NCBI GenBank assembly: GCA_023627715.1
Contig: JAMAHW010000044.1
Span: 186,001 to 250,000 of the forward strand
Origin: Periconia sp. R9002
Taxonomy: Eukaryota; Ascomycota; Dothideomycetes; Pleosporales; Periconiaceae
Length of the DNA: 64,000 nucleotides
Direction: 5' to 3'
Shown: in pieces, positions 46,712-57,342 of the stretch
How positions within the stretch are numbered: position 1 is the stretch's first letter
Layout of the letters: every line of letters starts with the position of its first letter
Notes under the pieces: generated by a model
Seen by the model: only the letters and a program-made list of their open reading frames with translations
The model's database searches: none
Told to the model about the DNA's origin: nothing
Made by a program: the position numbers and the translations under genes

Positions 46712-47388
46712 GCTATAAGGCGATTACGGCGTCGCAAATCGACCGACGCTCTTGGGGTGGTTGGATGACAGGACGGGCGCCTAGGGTTGGAGAATGGGGG
46801 TGTAGTGGACGCTGCCCATTTTTCAACCAAGAGCTGCATGTGTGGTTGCCCGGGACGGGAGTCGACGGGGCTCCACTCGCGACATGTAGGCTCTTATTCT
46901 TGGGGAAAACTCTGCATGTCGTACTGGCGATGGAGTGATCTGTCCGTCGTCTAATCGTATTGCTGTGGTGCTGTTCGCAGGGAATACTCGGTACCTTGTT
47001 CCATCCTGTATGGGGTGCACGTGAGATGTGGCTCGTGCTTCACCCCCACCTTTTCCATGTGGCTCGTGCACTGCACCCTCAATCTTCCCATCCTTCATCC
47101 TCAATCCTCCTATCTTCCGTCCCATCTCCGATTGCTTAGCCACAAGAAATGAAGCATGGGAGAGCCGATCCTATCTCCCCGAATTGCTGACTAACTTCAC
47201 CAATGTTAATTGATCTTCGCCTCAGTGCTGCTTGTTGTTATGGAGCTATCACCGCCATTGACCCGCCCTTGTGCACTTCACCATCTCTGACCCCGAGTTT
47301 CGCCTTGCAATCTACAACCTTTCACATCATCTGATATTTCGTCATAATATTTCAAACCATACAAGGGATTTAGCCGTTTACGAGAATC
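46712..47388. promoter_or_regulatory. Divergent promoter of the monooxygenase and amidase genes
   Basis: The 677 bases between the two diverging starts carry at least two HGATAR sites (reading AGATAG on the minus strand) near 47109 and 47171. HGATAR is the site of the nitrogen regulator AreA, which controls nicotinate use in Aspergillus, but the word is short and common. A pyrimidine-rich stretch at 47080-47130 may hold the amidase promoter. Confidence 0.4.
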
Positions 47389-49439
47389 ATGACGATCACG
47401 CTGGAGCCGCAATGGCTACAAACGGTCCACCGGAAACGCCAGATCCGCGACAATGCCATCAATCAATGGTCCAAACAACACGAGAATTCTTCTCTTGCTC
47501 ATTCATTTAAGGCAACCAATCTAGATAACGTGGAGGAAATTCTGAAGGCAATTTCTTCCAAAGCTGTGACCGCTTCCGAGCTCTGCACCGCCTATGTTTC
47601 TCGGTAGGGTACCACCGATCCACCGCGTCTTGTCAGTCGTACCATTCTCACGCCACCACCTGTTTAGGGCCGTTACAGCTCATGAAAAGGTAAAAATCTT
47701 TATCAAGCCTACCAGCATCTTTTTCCCCTGCTAATGTGAACAGACCAACTGGTAGGCGTGCCCAAAAATAATCCATCAAGGGTATCAATGTAGGTTACTA
47801 AACTAGACAATTTCACATGACAGCCTCACCGAAATTTTCTTTGACGACGCTTTGAAACGTGCAACTGAACTAGACGAGTTTTTCAAGGAGCATGGGAAAC
47901 TTGTGGGGCCACTTCATGGCGTTCCCATGACCCTCAAGGATCAATTCGATGTCGCCGGCTATGACAGTACACTTGGATATGTCGGGCGTGCTTTCAAACC
48001 AGCAAAAGAAGACTGCGTGCTTGTGGCTCTTTTGAGGCAGATGGGGGCCGTTATCATAGCCAAGTCTAACCTTCCGCAAAGTATCATGGTAAGTTCAGCT
48101 CATCCCTGCAAACACGTTGCTGAGGGAATTTACCATCCTGCAAACAGTGGTGCGAGACAGAAAACCCGCTTTGGGGGCTCACCACCCACCCGAAGAATCC
48201 CGACTTTACGCCTGGTGGATCGACAGGGGGAGAAGGTACCCTGCTCGCCTTACAAGGATCGGTGGTAGGCTGGGGCACAGACATTGGTGGGAGTATACGA
48301 ATCCCCTCGCACATGTTGGGTTTGTATGGACTGAAGCCTAGCGTACGTACATGTTCCCTTCAACCTGGTTCGCGGCGATCCGCTAGCGTGGATCCAGCTT
48401 AAGTCGTGAGGAGAACGGTCATGAAATATAGAAATATTGACTTGTCGCTATCCTAGAGCACCCGCCTTCCATACCAAGGAGTATCTGTTTCAACCGATGG
48501 ACAGGAACACGTACCCTCGGTGATTGGGCCCATGAGCCGCAGTCTCCCTTCCCTCGTCACCGCGACCAAAGCTGTTATTGACGCCGAGCCGTGGAACCTT
48601 GACCCAAAATGTTGCCCTATCCCATGGCGACAAGAAGTTTTTACCGATGTTCAGTCGCGCCCTCTAGTAATCGCCGTGATGCGCGATGATGGTGTTGTCC
48701 GTTTACATCCACCCGTCGCTCGGGTTTTGGAAGAGCTGGCCGCCAAGCTTGAGAAAGCCGGTCATGAACTGGTTCCGTGGTCACCGGGAAGTCTGCATCA
48801 AGAATTGATTGATGTGCTTGTATGTCTCATGTAATCTTTTTACCTTTTATTGTCCTCAACTATACATATTGTTCTAACTTGCGCTCCAAATAGGACAACT
48901 ACTACACAGCCGATGGTGGTGAAGACATCAGACGCGATGTCACGGCTGCTGGTGAACCTTTTATTCCGCACGTAGAGGCCCTCATCAACAGAGGCCAGCC
49001 CATCTCGGTCTATCAGTACTGGCAACTCAACAAGCGGAAAGTAGCTCTACAGAAGCGCTTCCTCGACCTCTGGAACTCGACCCAGTCACTCCAATCGAAA
49101 GGCAAACCTATTGACGTTCTCCTGGCCCCTGTCATGCCGCACTCTGCCGTGCCTCATCGCACCTGCCGCTGGGTAGGCTACACGAAAGTTTTCAATGTGG
49201 TAGATTATCCGTCTGTCGTGCTGCCCGCGGGCCAAGTGGACAAGGAAGTCGATGCCGAGGCTGCAAAGGAGATGACTAGTTACACTCCACGGAATGCGCT
49301 GGATCAATGGAACTGGGAAAATTTTGATTTGGAGCGCATGGATGGAATGCCGATTGGGGTACAAGTTGTTGCACGGCGGCTAGAGGAAGAGAAGGCTCTG
49401 GGGGCAGCGAGCGCGGTAGAGAAAGTGCTGCGGGGGTGA
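47389..49439 (+). CDS. hxnN: Amidase, amidase-signature family (HxnN-type)
   Basis: Seven exons (47389-47603, 47668-47689, 47744-47751, 47824-48088, 48148-48342, 48457-48819, 48894-49439) encode 537 residues in frame. The Ser-cisSer-Lys triad is visible: Lys120 in PMTLKDQF, cis-Ser195 in TPGGSTGGEG and nucleophile Ser219 in DIGGSIRIPSHM. The second and third exons are only 22 and 8 bases long; together they restore the conserved AVTAHEKTNCLTE. The enzyme hydrolyses an amide to acid plus ammonia. In nicotinate catabolism HxnN cleaves the amide left after opening of the cyclic imide, which fits the neighbouring HxnM-like gene. The sequence of small exons makes this gene easy to mis-annotate. 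Confidence 0.85.
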
Positions 49440-49960
49440 ACTGGAGGTAGCATCTAGCATCGCAGAGTATTTTTACACTGGGTATCGACACAAGCGGACA
49501 AAACCGAAGCTATGAATATCTAGTCATTGAATACGTCTTCCAATGTAAAGCAGGCCGTGAAATGAGAGTGGCTGAACTCACTCTGTCTCGTAATCAGAAC
49601 CATTCACTGGTTATCGTCATTAATACGGGCCTATCGATATGGAGTAGTCCATGTATCCACCCCCACCTTGACTCAAGATAGCTAACTTCATGTATGTACG
49701 TTTTTTCCTCTGCCAGAGTCGACCGGATTGGGATAGCTGTCGCACAGGGTCGAAGCTAGGAGAGGGGTAGCTGAACCCCCTCATTTCTATCTCTTTTTCT
49801 GTTCACTCTCCTTTTGATTGCCTCATCATCCACCTCTGTTTTTTGTTCACTACCATCATTGAATAATCTCAATCCCTACAGCTACCCTTGTTTTATACGA
49901 TTGTAAAAAAGAGAATTCCTATATACCCCGAACCTCACTATCTTGCCAATTACCACCAAC
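49440..49960. promoter_or_regulatory. Intergenic with promoter of the imide hydrolase gene and a repeat copy
   Basis: About 520 bases. Several HGATAR sites occur (for example near 49676 and 49938, reading GATAG or its complement), in keeping with AreA control but not proof. A short piece of the dispersed repeat lies at 49461-49492. A CT-rich stretch at 49780-49880 is typical of fungal promoters. Confidence 0.4.
49461..49492 (-). repeat. Dispersed repeat, partial copy A
   Basis: On the minus strand this reads GTGTCGATACCCAGTGTA followed by AATACTCTGCG, matching the second block of the copies at 59889 and 62737. The first block is missing. Confidence 0.5.
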
Positions 49961-51001
49961 ATGGGCAAAAAACGCGTCCTCGTAAGCTACGGTGTCGACA
50001 TCGATGCAGTCGCAGGTTGGCTAGGATCCTACGGCGGCGAAGACTCAACCTCAGACATCAGCCGAGGGCTCTGGGCCGGCACAGTGGGGACCCAGCGCCT
50101 CCTCAAACTCTTCGCCAAATACAACATCAAAGCAACCTGGTTCATCCCAGGGCACAGTCTCGAGACCTTCCCAGAAGACTGCGCAGCGGTGCGCGATGCT
50201 GGCCACGAGATTGGATTGCACGGCTACTCTCACGAAAATCCCGTCGACATGACGTTCGAGCAGCAGCGCGACGTGCTCGACAAAACCTACAAGATGCTGA
50301 CCAAGTTCTGCAACGGCAAACCCCCCCGCGGCAGCGTGGCGCCGTGGTGGGAAACCTCCAAGGAAGGCTGCGACCTGCTCCTCAGCTACGGCATCGAGTA
50401 CGACCACAGCATGTCGCACGAAGACCATCGCTGCTACTGGCTCCGCACCGGCGACGCGTGGACCAAGATCGACTACAGCCAAAAAGCCGAGACGTGGATG
50501 AAGCCCCTGGAAAAGGGGCAGGAAACAGGGCTCGTCGAGATCCCGGGGAGTTGGTACATCGATGATCTCCCGCCTATGATGTTCATGAAGAAGAGCGCAA
50601 ACTCGCACGGCTGGGTCAACCCCCGCGACGTCGAGGCCATCTGGATGGACCACTTTGACTACTTTTACAGAGAGTACGACGAGTTTGTTTTTCCCATGAC
50701 GATTCATCCCGATGTTTCGGGTCGCCCGCACGTGCTGTTGATGCATGAGAGGTACGTACCTTAACCTTGACCCCGAACCAACTCCCTCTTCAGTCTCCAC
50801 CTCCATGCTAACTCGCAATTAAAAAATAGGATCATCGAGCACATTAACAAGCACGAAGGCGTAGAATGGGTCACTATGGAGCAAATGGCCGATGACTTCA
50901 AGAAAAACAACCCCGTCCCCCAGGGCGCGAAAATGCCCGCACCCCCGGGAGAAATCCTTAAGAAACAGCAGGACGGGACGGCGTATAACCCTGGGTTCTG
51001 A
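49961..51001 (+). CDS. hxnM: Polysaccharide-deacetylase-fold hydrolase, cyclic imide hydrolase type (HxnM-type)
   Basis: Exons 49961-50751 and 50830-51001 give 320 residues, all one NodB-type barrel without signal peptide, so the protein is cytosolic. The metal ligands are visible: Asp in [17 protein letters not shown] with the His pair, and [11 protein letters not shown] with the C-terminal His. The N-terminal [24 protein letters not shown] and the insert [14 protein letters not shown] are typical of the PuuE/PgdA-like branch that acts on cyclic imides or allantoin-like rings, not on chitin. In the nicotinate pathway HxnM opens a cyclic imide, giving the amide used by HxnN, whose gene is the direct neighbour. 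Biochemical identity is inferred from the family and the neighbours. Confidence 0.87.
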
Positions 51002-51647
51002 ATATCCAAAGCTCATGTACCTTCTTTATGGAAACAATTCACATTTTCTAAAAGTTTAAACCGCTTCCAATCCACGTGTTACGCATGCTATTGTCGCGAA
51101 TTCACCTCCAATGACTGTTCACCCGAACTCAACGTTCCGATTCCCATTCCGAAGCCCCCCGCCCTCGGAACCTCACCTCGGAACCCCGCTATCTTCCCAC
51201 CCAATCACACACCCTGCCCCTCTCCGCTCCGGATAATCAATTCCCCCCATTCTCAAACTCCAACCCCCACTCCTGCACTTCTGCACCATCCATCCCATCA
51301 TGCATCATGCAGTGCCAGCGTGTCCGCTTATTCCGTTCCCCATTCTTCTATCAATGATCAATCTCTCGGGAGACGAGAATGCCCCCACCTAGCTCCTCAC
51401 GCGACGCTACGAGCTAGCTGCTGTATGTACGGTACCCTAGTTTGATAGGATGGCGGGGAGCTTACTTAGTTTGAGGTTACGTATGTGATGGGTACAAGCG
51501 GGATTGATTGAGGGAAGATACCTACATGTACCGTGGCGGAGAAGGTATGTAGAGTGGGAACGGAAAATCGTCTGTTTGTTTGTCTACATCTTTTCTTGTC
51601 CTTTGGCTGCAAGGGACTTCGCTGAGGGGAATTGGTCTTCACTGTTT
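51002..51647. other. Intergenic, about 650 bases
   Basis: C-rich on the left, then the promoter of the second FAD monooxygenase. The open frame beginning at 51504 only becomes coding at the monooxygenase start. No other feature is seen. Confidence 0.45.
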
Positions 51648-53130
51648 ATGAGAAATATGGCACGGACGAAGCCGCAGCCTATGCAGCAGAAGACGAGGGC
51701 GGAGGGTGAGAGGTTGAATGTAAGTGTTTGAACAACTACATGTTATCAAGATTTCCCTAACTCTTCAGGTCCTCATCATCGGCGCAGGCCTCGGGGGCCT
51801 CGGAGCCGCCATCTCCATCCTCCTCCAAGGCCACACGGTGCACATCTTCGAAGCGGCGTCGGAAATTGGCGAAGTGGGCGCAGGAATCCAATGTCTACCC
51901 AACAGCTCGCGGGTGCTGATCTCCTGGGGTCTCGAGGAAGCTTTGAGTCGCCACGCCACGCGGCCCAAGCAATGCAACTACCTGGGCTGGAAGGGGAACA
52001 AGCTCGCGCACATGGACTTCCACGCGTACGCGGATCAACTCGGGACGCCGTTTTGGGACTTCCATCGCGCCAATTTGCACTTGGAGTTGTTGAACCGGGC
52101 GAAAGAGTTGGGCGCGGGGATTACGACGAATGCGCGGGTTGTGGATGTGCAGTATGAAAGTGCTGGTGACGGCTCGACGAGAGCAGTTGCAGTGCTGGGT
52201 GATGGCCGTCGACGCAGTGCGGATCTGGTCGTTGGCGCCGACGGGATCAATAGCAAGTGTCGCGAGATTTTGCTCAACAGACCCGATCCCCCGTTACTGA
52301 CGGGCGATTTGGCCTACCGTCTCCTGCTCAACACCGAGGACATGATGAAGGATCCCGAACTGAGGGGGTTCATCGAGGACCCGCAAGTCAATTACTGGAT
52401 GGGACCCGATGCTCACGCAGTAAACTACGTCCTCCGCGGCGGCAAGCTCTTCAACATGGTCCTCCTAGTCCCCGACGACCTCCCCGCCAACGCAAACACC
52501 CTCGCAGGCAACGTCGACGAAATGCGCGCCCTCTACAAAGACTGGGACCCACGCATTGCTAAGCTACTACGCCTCTGCTCCTCCGTCACCAAATGGCGAC
52601 TCTGCATCCGACCAGGGCTCGACCCAACATGGTCCCACGCGTCCGGTGCCTTCACAATCCTCGGCGACGCCGCACACGCAACACTCCCCTACCTCGCCAG
52701 CGGCGCGGGAATGTCGCTCGAAGACGGCCACGTCCTCGGTCTGTGTCTCGGCAAACTAACCTCCAAATCCGACGCCGACAAAAAGCTCGCTCTGCAAGTC
52801 TACGAGCGCTGCCGGCGTCATCGCACCGAGCGCGTCGTCGCTAGAGGAACCACGCAGCAGCACCTGTACCACGTGCACGACGGCCCGGAGCAGAAAGAAC
52901 GCGATGACTTGCTGCGCGCGTATTCAACCCTAGGGAACGCGCCAGCCACTAGCCAGGTTCTGGCGCAGAAGAGCTTGAAGGAAGAGGGCGATCCGTTTCC
53001 GTGGCGCTGGGAGGGTTGCGGGAAGTGGTTGCTTACGTATATCTGCGAAGACGATGTCGAGGCAAGGTGGGGGGAGGTGGCGAGAGAAGGGGATGGGAAA
53101 GGTGGTGGTGAGGTTAGGGCTGTTTTGTAG
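51648..53130 (+). CDS. hxnX: FAD monooxygenase, salicylate-hydroxylase-like (HxnX-type)
   Basis: Exons 51648-51719 and 51769-53130 encode 477 residues (474 if the second ATG at 51657 is used). A basic N-terminal leader (MARTKPQPMQQK) is joined by a 49-base intron to VLIIGAGLGGLGAAISILL, the FAD-binding fold. The DG motif is VGADGINSKCREI and the GD motif ILGDAAHATLPYLASGAGMSLEDG; a group-A flavoprotein monooxygenase with all parts intact. Relatives hydroxylate salicylate or decarboxylate-hydroxylate 6-hydroxynicotinate to 2,5-dihydroxypyridine. Its place beside the amidase and imide hydrolase supports the latter (HxnX) role. The C-terminus (GGGEVRAVL) shows no peroxisomal tripeptide of the SKL type. 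Confidence 0.87.
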
Positions 53131-55092
53131 GTGGAGTGACTGCTGCTGCATGCGGTGGTTTGTAAAGAAGAGGAGGGTGGGTACGCTCGTTGATCAAACC
53201 GAATAGGGGAACTGGTTGAATCATCCCTCTGATTGAGAATTACCTTCACGTGATTCTTGAAGGGCATTCTCAGTCATGGGGATGATTTTACTTTTTTTTG
53301 GGCTGTTTGGTTTGATGGGTGGGTGTACGCATCGTACTGTCCTGGAAGGGGTGGAGAGGGAGGTCTTGTGGGATGTTTTCTCATTTTTCTTTCTTCGTTG
53401 TCGTGTTTTTTTTTTTTTTTTGGTTTGGCATTTTCACGGGCGTTTGTTCTGTTTTTTTGTTGTTGGTTAGAGATTTTACCGCATCTATCCATTTTAGGTA
53501 AATAGCAATGTCAGACACACACATCCTTCTTTGAGTGAAAGGCCACATTACGTGCCTCGTTGTATACATGTATACCTATATAACATCTTCCATAGTACTG
53601 CTCCATCGTTCAATCAATCACTTCTCTTCCAATCCTCTTAGATCGTATAGTGTCCTCTAACAATCCTCTGCCTATTATCACAGATGCTTTGGATTCGTGC
53701 AGGGATGGGATGTTGGAGGCTGCGGAGGTGGAGTTGTGTGGGGTGTTAAGGGGGTTGTCGGAGGAGGTTGGGGTTTATAGGAGGTTAGTAAAGGCTTAGG
53801 TGGGTGTTAGCTTTAAGGATTGGGGTTTTTTATCCTTGGTGGATTCGTTTAGGCGCGGATATTTGTAGAGTTTCTTTATTTGCTATACGCACATAAGACT
53901 AATATGCGTTTCTATATGGATCTGCGCTTTTTGCATGTATGTCATGCTCAGGGTACGTAGAATGACGTTGACCGGGTGCATTGTAAAATGAGTGGTCTTA
54001 TCGGATTGGACACCAGAATTGAGAAGAGGGATGAGAATTTCACGTCTACCTTACAGGGTTCTGTAAAATAAGAGAAAAAAATTGTGGAGTCAGGTGTATC
54101 TCCCTATGAATGAACCAACAGACAAGTCGTCTAATGCAGGCTTCCTATACTTATGGATACAGATTAGGATCTAATATTAGGTCGCACAGATAAGGCGGGC
54201 CACCAACATCATAAAGCTTTTTTTAAGGGCCTAAAAACTTAGCTGAGCCGTACAAGAAAAGGGGTCAACAAGACGAGTTTGGCAAATAAATACGCCTCAA
54301 GTGAAGTTATTGGTCTCAGCAAACCGAAAGGAGGGCGGAGAGGGTCTGATGCTTAGAAGAGACCTAACTAATCGCATGTGTTGATTATGCATATTAGGCC
54401 TAATCTTGGTCCCGTATAGATGGAAGAAGCTTGTTTCCTCGCGATTGAGACTACAAAGGTAGGGCATTCACTCATCCTAGATGTGATAACATAATTGTGT
54501 TAGGGCACTCCGTGAGGTTGGTTAGAGCGTTCTGAATGGAAAATGTTGGTTAGACTTCGCTGGTGGGTATCTTCCTACTATAACTTAATTGTACCACCCT
54601 AGATAAACCATCGCGATTCGTTGCAAAAGTGGAATGATAACGATTTGAAAATGAGGTTCGCTGCCTTAGTTGAGCACGAAGGTGCCTTGTGGTATCCTGA
54701 TCTGATTTGGCCCCCATTCGCACCTGAACACCCTAGTGCGATACATACAAACACCCGACTCGCTATCCCCTGTGAGAGATGATGTGTTCGAAAACAACTA
54801 GCGTGCAGCTGGATGATAGGGTTGTGTACCATCAGCACCTCTTCTGTTCAATTGGCGCGGATATGTCCTTTCCGGCCGCCTAAAGACTACTGAAGTCAGC
54901 ACTCGCGAAAGGCTGTGCCCTTGCAAGGTTACCTGTCAGATTGCGTAATTCTGAAGTATGTAGCTGAACTGGTGATTGACTTGTTGCGACCCAGGTATGA
55001 CCATAATTTCCGAATTTGAGGATATAAGAAAGGAAGCAATTGCGAAATCATCACAATGCAATTGTTTCTCATCGGTTCTTGTTACGCTCAAG
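53131..55092. other. Gene-poor stretch of about 2 kb
   Basis: Contains a T-rich run at 53405-53422 and a 67-codon open frame at 53596-53799. The remainder (53840-55090) is AT-rich with stops in all frames. The promoter of the GH79 gene lies at the right end. Confidence 0.4.
53596..53799 (+). other. Open frame that may be a final exon
   Basis: After a CATAG at 53591-53595, which could be a splice acceptor, the frame stays open for 67 codons to the TAG at 53797. The translation looks like a real helical protein end (SSNNPLPIITDALDSC, MLEAAEVELCGVLRGL, EEVGVYRRLVKA). No upstream exon or start can be found in 400 bases. It is either the last exon of a gene I could not assemble, a fragment, or chance. 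Confidence 0.22.
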
Positions 55093-56832
55093 ATGTTAAA
55101 ATTCAGTGTATTATCTAGTATATTCTTCCTCGCTATCACCCACGCAGATTCTGTAGTCCAATGGAATCTGCCGTCTTCCCCTGGGGATGCGCAATCTGTA
55201 CCACAAGACTACATCGGGTTCGGCATAGAGATGAAGAGCTTTCCTGACTTTGCAGGTAAGCCACACCTTTCTTTTGCCCGACACCTGTATCAGGTTTTTA
55301 ACTTACACTTGTAAGGTCGAACTGAGCCGAATGCCTTCTCAAATTTCATGCTTTATCAACTCTCCAAACGTACCAGTAGCTCTGTCCCCCTCCGCATCGG
55401 AGGAACATCTATGGACAACACTCGTTACGAGGCATCCCAAGATGACGCGTTTATAGCGACTGGTTCAAAGGACTGTCGTCTCCATCGCGAAGGCACCATC
55501 GGTCGCTCATGGGTCGAAAAGACTTTTGGAAATCTGAACGCTTCATTCACGCGCTACACTCTCGATATTCCCCTCGCTCGTTTCAACCAGTCTAATGGTG
55601 TCGAGTTTGCTAGAGACTGCATTAACGCCATGCCGAGCAAAACGCATCAGCTTGACGCGATTGAGATTGGTAATGAACCAAACCTTTATACAAGCTACCC
55701 AAAACCGCCGTGCCCGCTGGGTGAAGATAGACCAAAAGGGTGGGGTACGTTGGATTACGTGAAGCAGTGGAGGGACTACGCGACGAACCTTACCCGAGAT
55801 ATACAGACGCTGAAAGAGAGTGGACGGAAAGATTGGTTCCAGGGATTGTCGGTTGCGTCGGGATATAAGCCAGATGAGTGGGATTTGAAGTAAGTGGTAG
55901 ACTAAAACACCGCAATGGGGAGGGAAACTAACAAACTGTAATCAGTGACGATCGATGGAATGCACTCACAGAGGGAGGATACCTCAAAACCATTTCCCAA
56001 CACTATTATCAAACGCGCGCGGAAGGAAATGTGTCCGGCAAGTATCACTTCATCTGTCCGAATCTCACCGTGCTAACAATATACTGCATCAGATTACCCT
56101 CCCGACCACCTAAACACCGTCAACGGCCTCGAGAAAAAGTTCCGCCACAACATCGACTTCCTCAAGAATCATAAACCCAACACACCGTTTATCCTTGGCG
56201 AAGTGGGCACCGTCATCAGTGACAGCAGAAGCAACGACAATCATAACCTCTTCAACCGTCTCGGCTCCGCTCTCTGGACCTTTGACTTCCTGCTTTATGG
56301 TATGACTATGGGTATCGAGCGCGTGTCTATGCAAATGGCCTCCAACTTCCCCATCTCTGCTTGGCATCCTGTTGACCAAAAATCTGTCCATGGAAGCTAC
56401 TACGGATTGGTTGCAGCCGCAGATTTCATCGGTAAGCAAGGGAGCCTGAAGATTAAATATTTGTCCGCCGAGGGGCACGATAATATTGCAGGCTACGCGG
56501 GGTTTAATGGAAACATGTTGACTAAGGTTGCTGTGGTAAACATGAACTACTGGAAGGAAGAGGGTAAAGGGGAAAGACCCAAGAGAGATGTGCAGCTAAC
56601 TGGGCTGGGGAATGATGTGAAGAATGTGAGGGTGAGTAAGTTGACGGCGCCGAATGGCGCTACTGATACGAATATTCATTGGGCGGGAAAGAGGTGGACG
56701 GCAGAGAATGATGGAAAGGAGTATAACGATGGAGAGGAGCCTGTGGTGATTGAAGTCAACAATGGGGCACCGGTCAAGAACGTTGTCGTGGGGGCCTCTG
56801 AATCTGTGCTCGTGGAGTTGCTAAGGAACTGA
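55093..56832 (+). CDS. Secreted glycoside hydrolase family 79 (beta-glucuronidase-like)
   Basis: Exons 55093-55255, 55316-55889, 55946-56037 and 56093-56832 encode 522 residues. A signal peptide covers residues 1-18 (ending THA). The catalytic acid/base is Glu175 in AIEIGNEPNLY and the nucleophile Glu313 in FILGEVGTV, both on a GH-A barrel; SVPLRIGGTSMDNTRY is a family mark. The last 90 residues form the GH79 C-terminal beta domain. It would release glucuronic or 4-O-methylglucuronic acid from cell-wall glycans outside the cell. The third intron starts with GC (G then GCAAGT), a recognised GC-AG splice type; only this choice gives the conserved VSDYPPDHLN in phase. Confidence 0.87.
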
Positions 56833-57342
56833 TCGTAGCAGATAGCCTATCAAGCATCTTTCGGTGGAATGAGGGGTTTTCCTTTCATAATGTGTCCAAC
56901 TGCGACATGCTTTTCTTAACTGTTTGTTTCTTGTTGTTACTTTAGGGCCTCCTCACTAGATAGTAGATCTGCAGGTTTTCATCAGGGTCAGAAAGCATTT
57001 TAGACTCGATTTTGCGCACTAAGAAGACAGCAGCAGTGATTGGCTTTCATAATTTGGAACACCGTCAGCAACTGCTACGTGATAATGTTCTGCAGATGCA
57101 GCCTTTACCAAGTCATATATTAAATAAGTTGTTGACATTGAACTCAACGTATGGCACACAGAAATTCAATCAAGGTATAGCTACTCAGTATGTAATACAG
57201 GCCTATTTATGCGCTGTTATGCTAGGTAGCTAAATCATATGCGGGGAACAAGCATGTTTGGGAGGGAGAGTCAAGTGAATACGGCGGTCAATTTCCGCGC
57301 ATAAATTCCTACGGGGGAGCCGTTTGTATTGTCGACATTGCT
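56833..57342. other. Intergenic, about 510 bases
   Basis: Convergent 3' flanks of the GH79 gene and the MmgE/PrpD gene. Nothing else is seen. Confidence 0.5.

Noticed and set aside
50051..50818. Minus-strand 255-codon open frame
   Set aside because: It lies opposite the imide hydrolase gene and has no family signature; the plus strand carries intact metal ligands.
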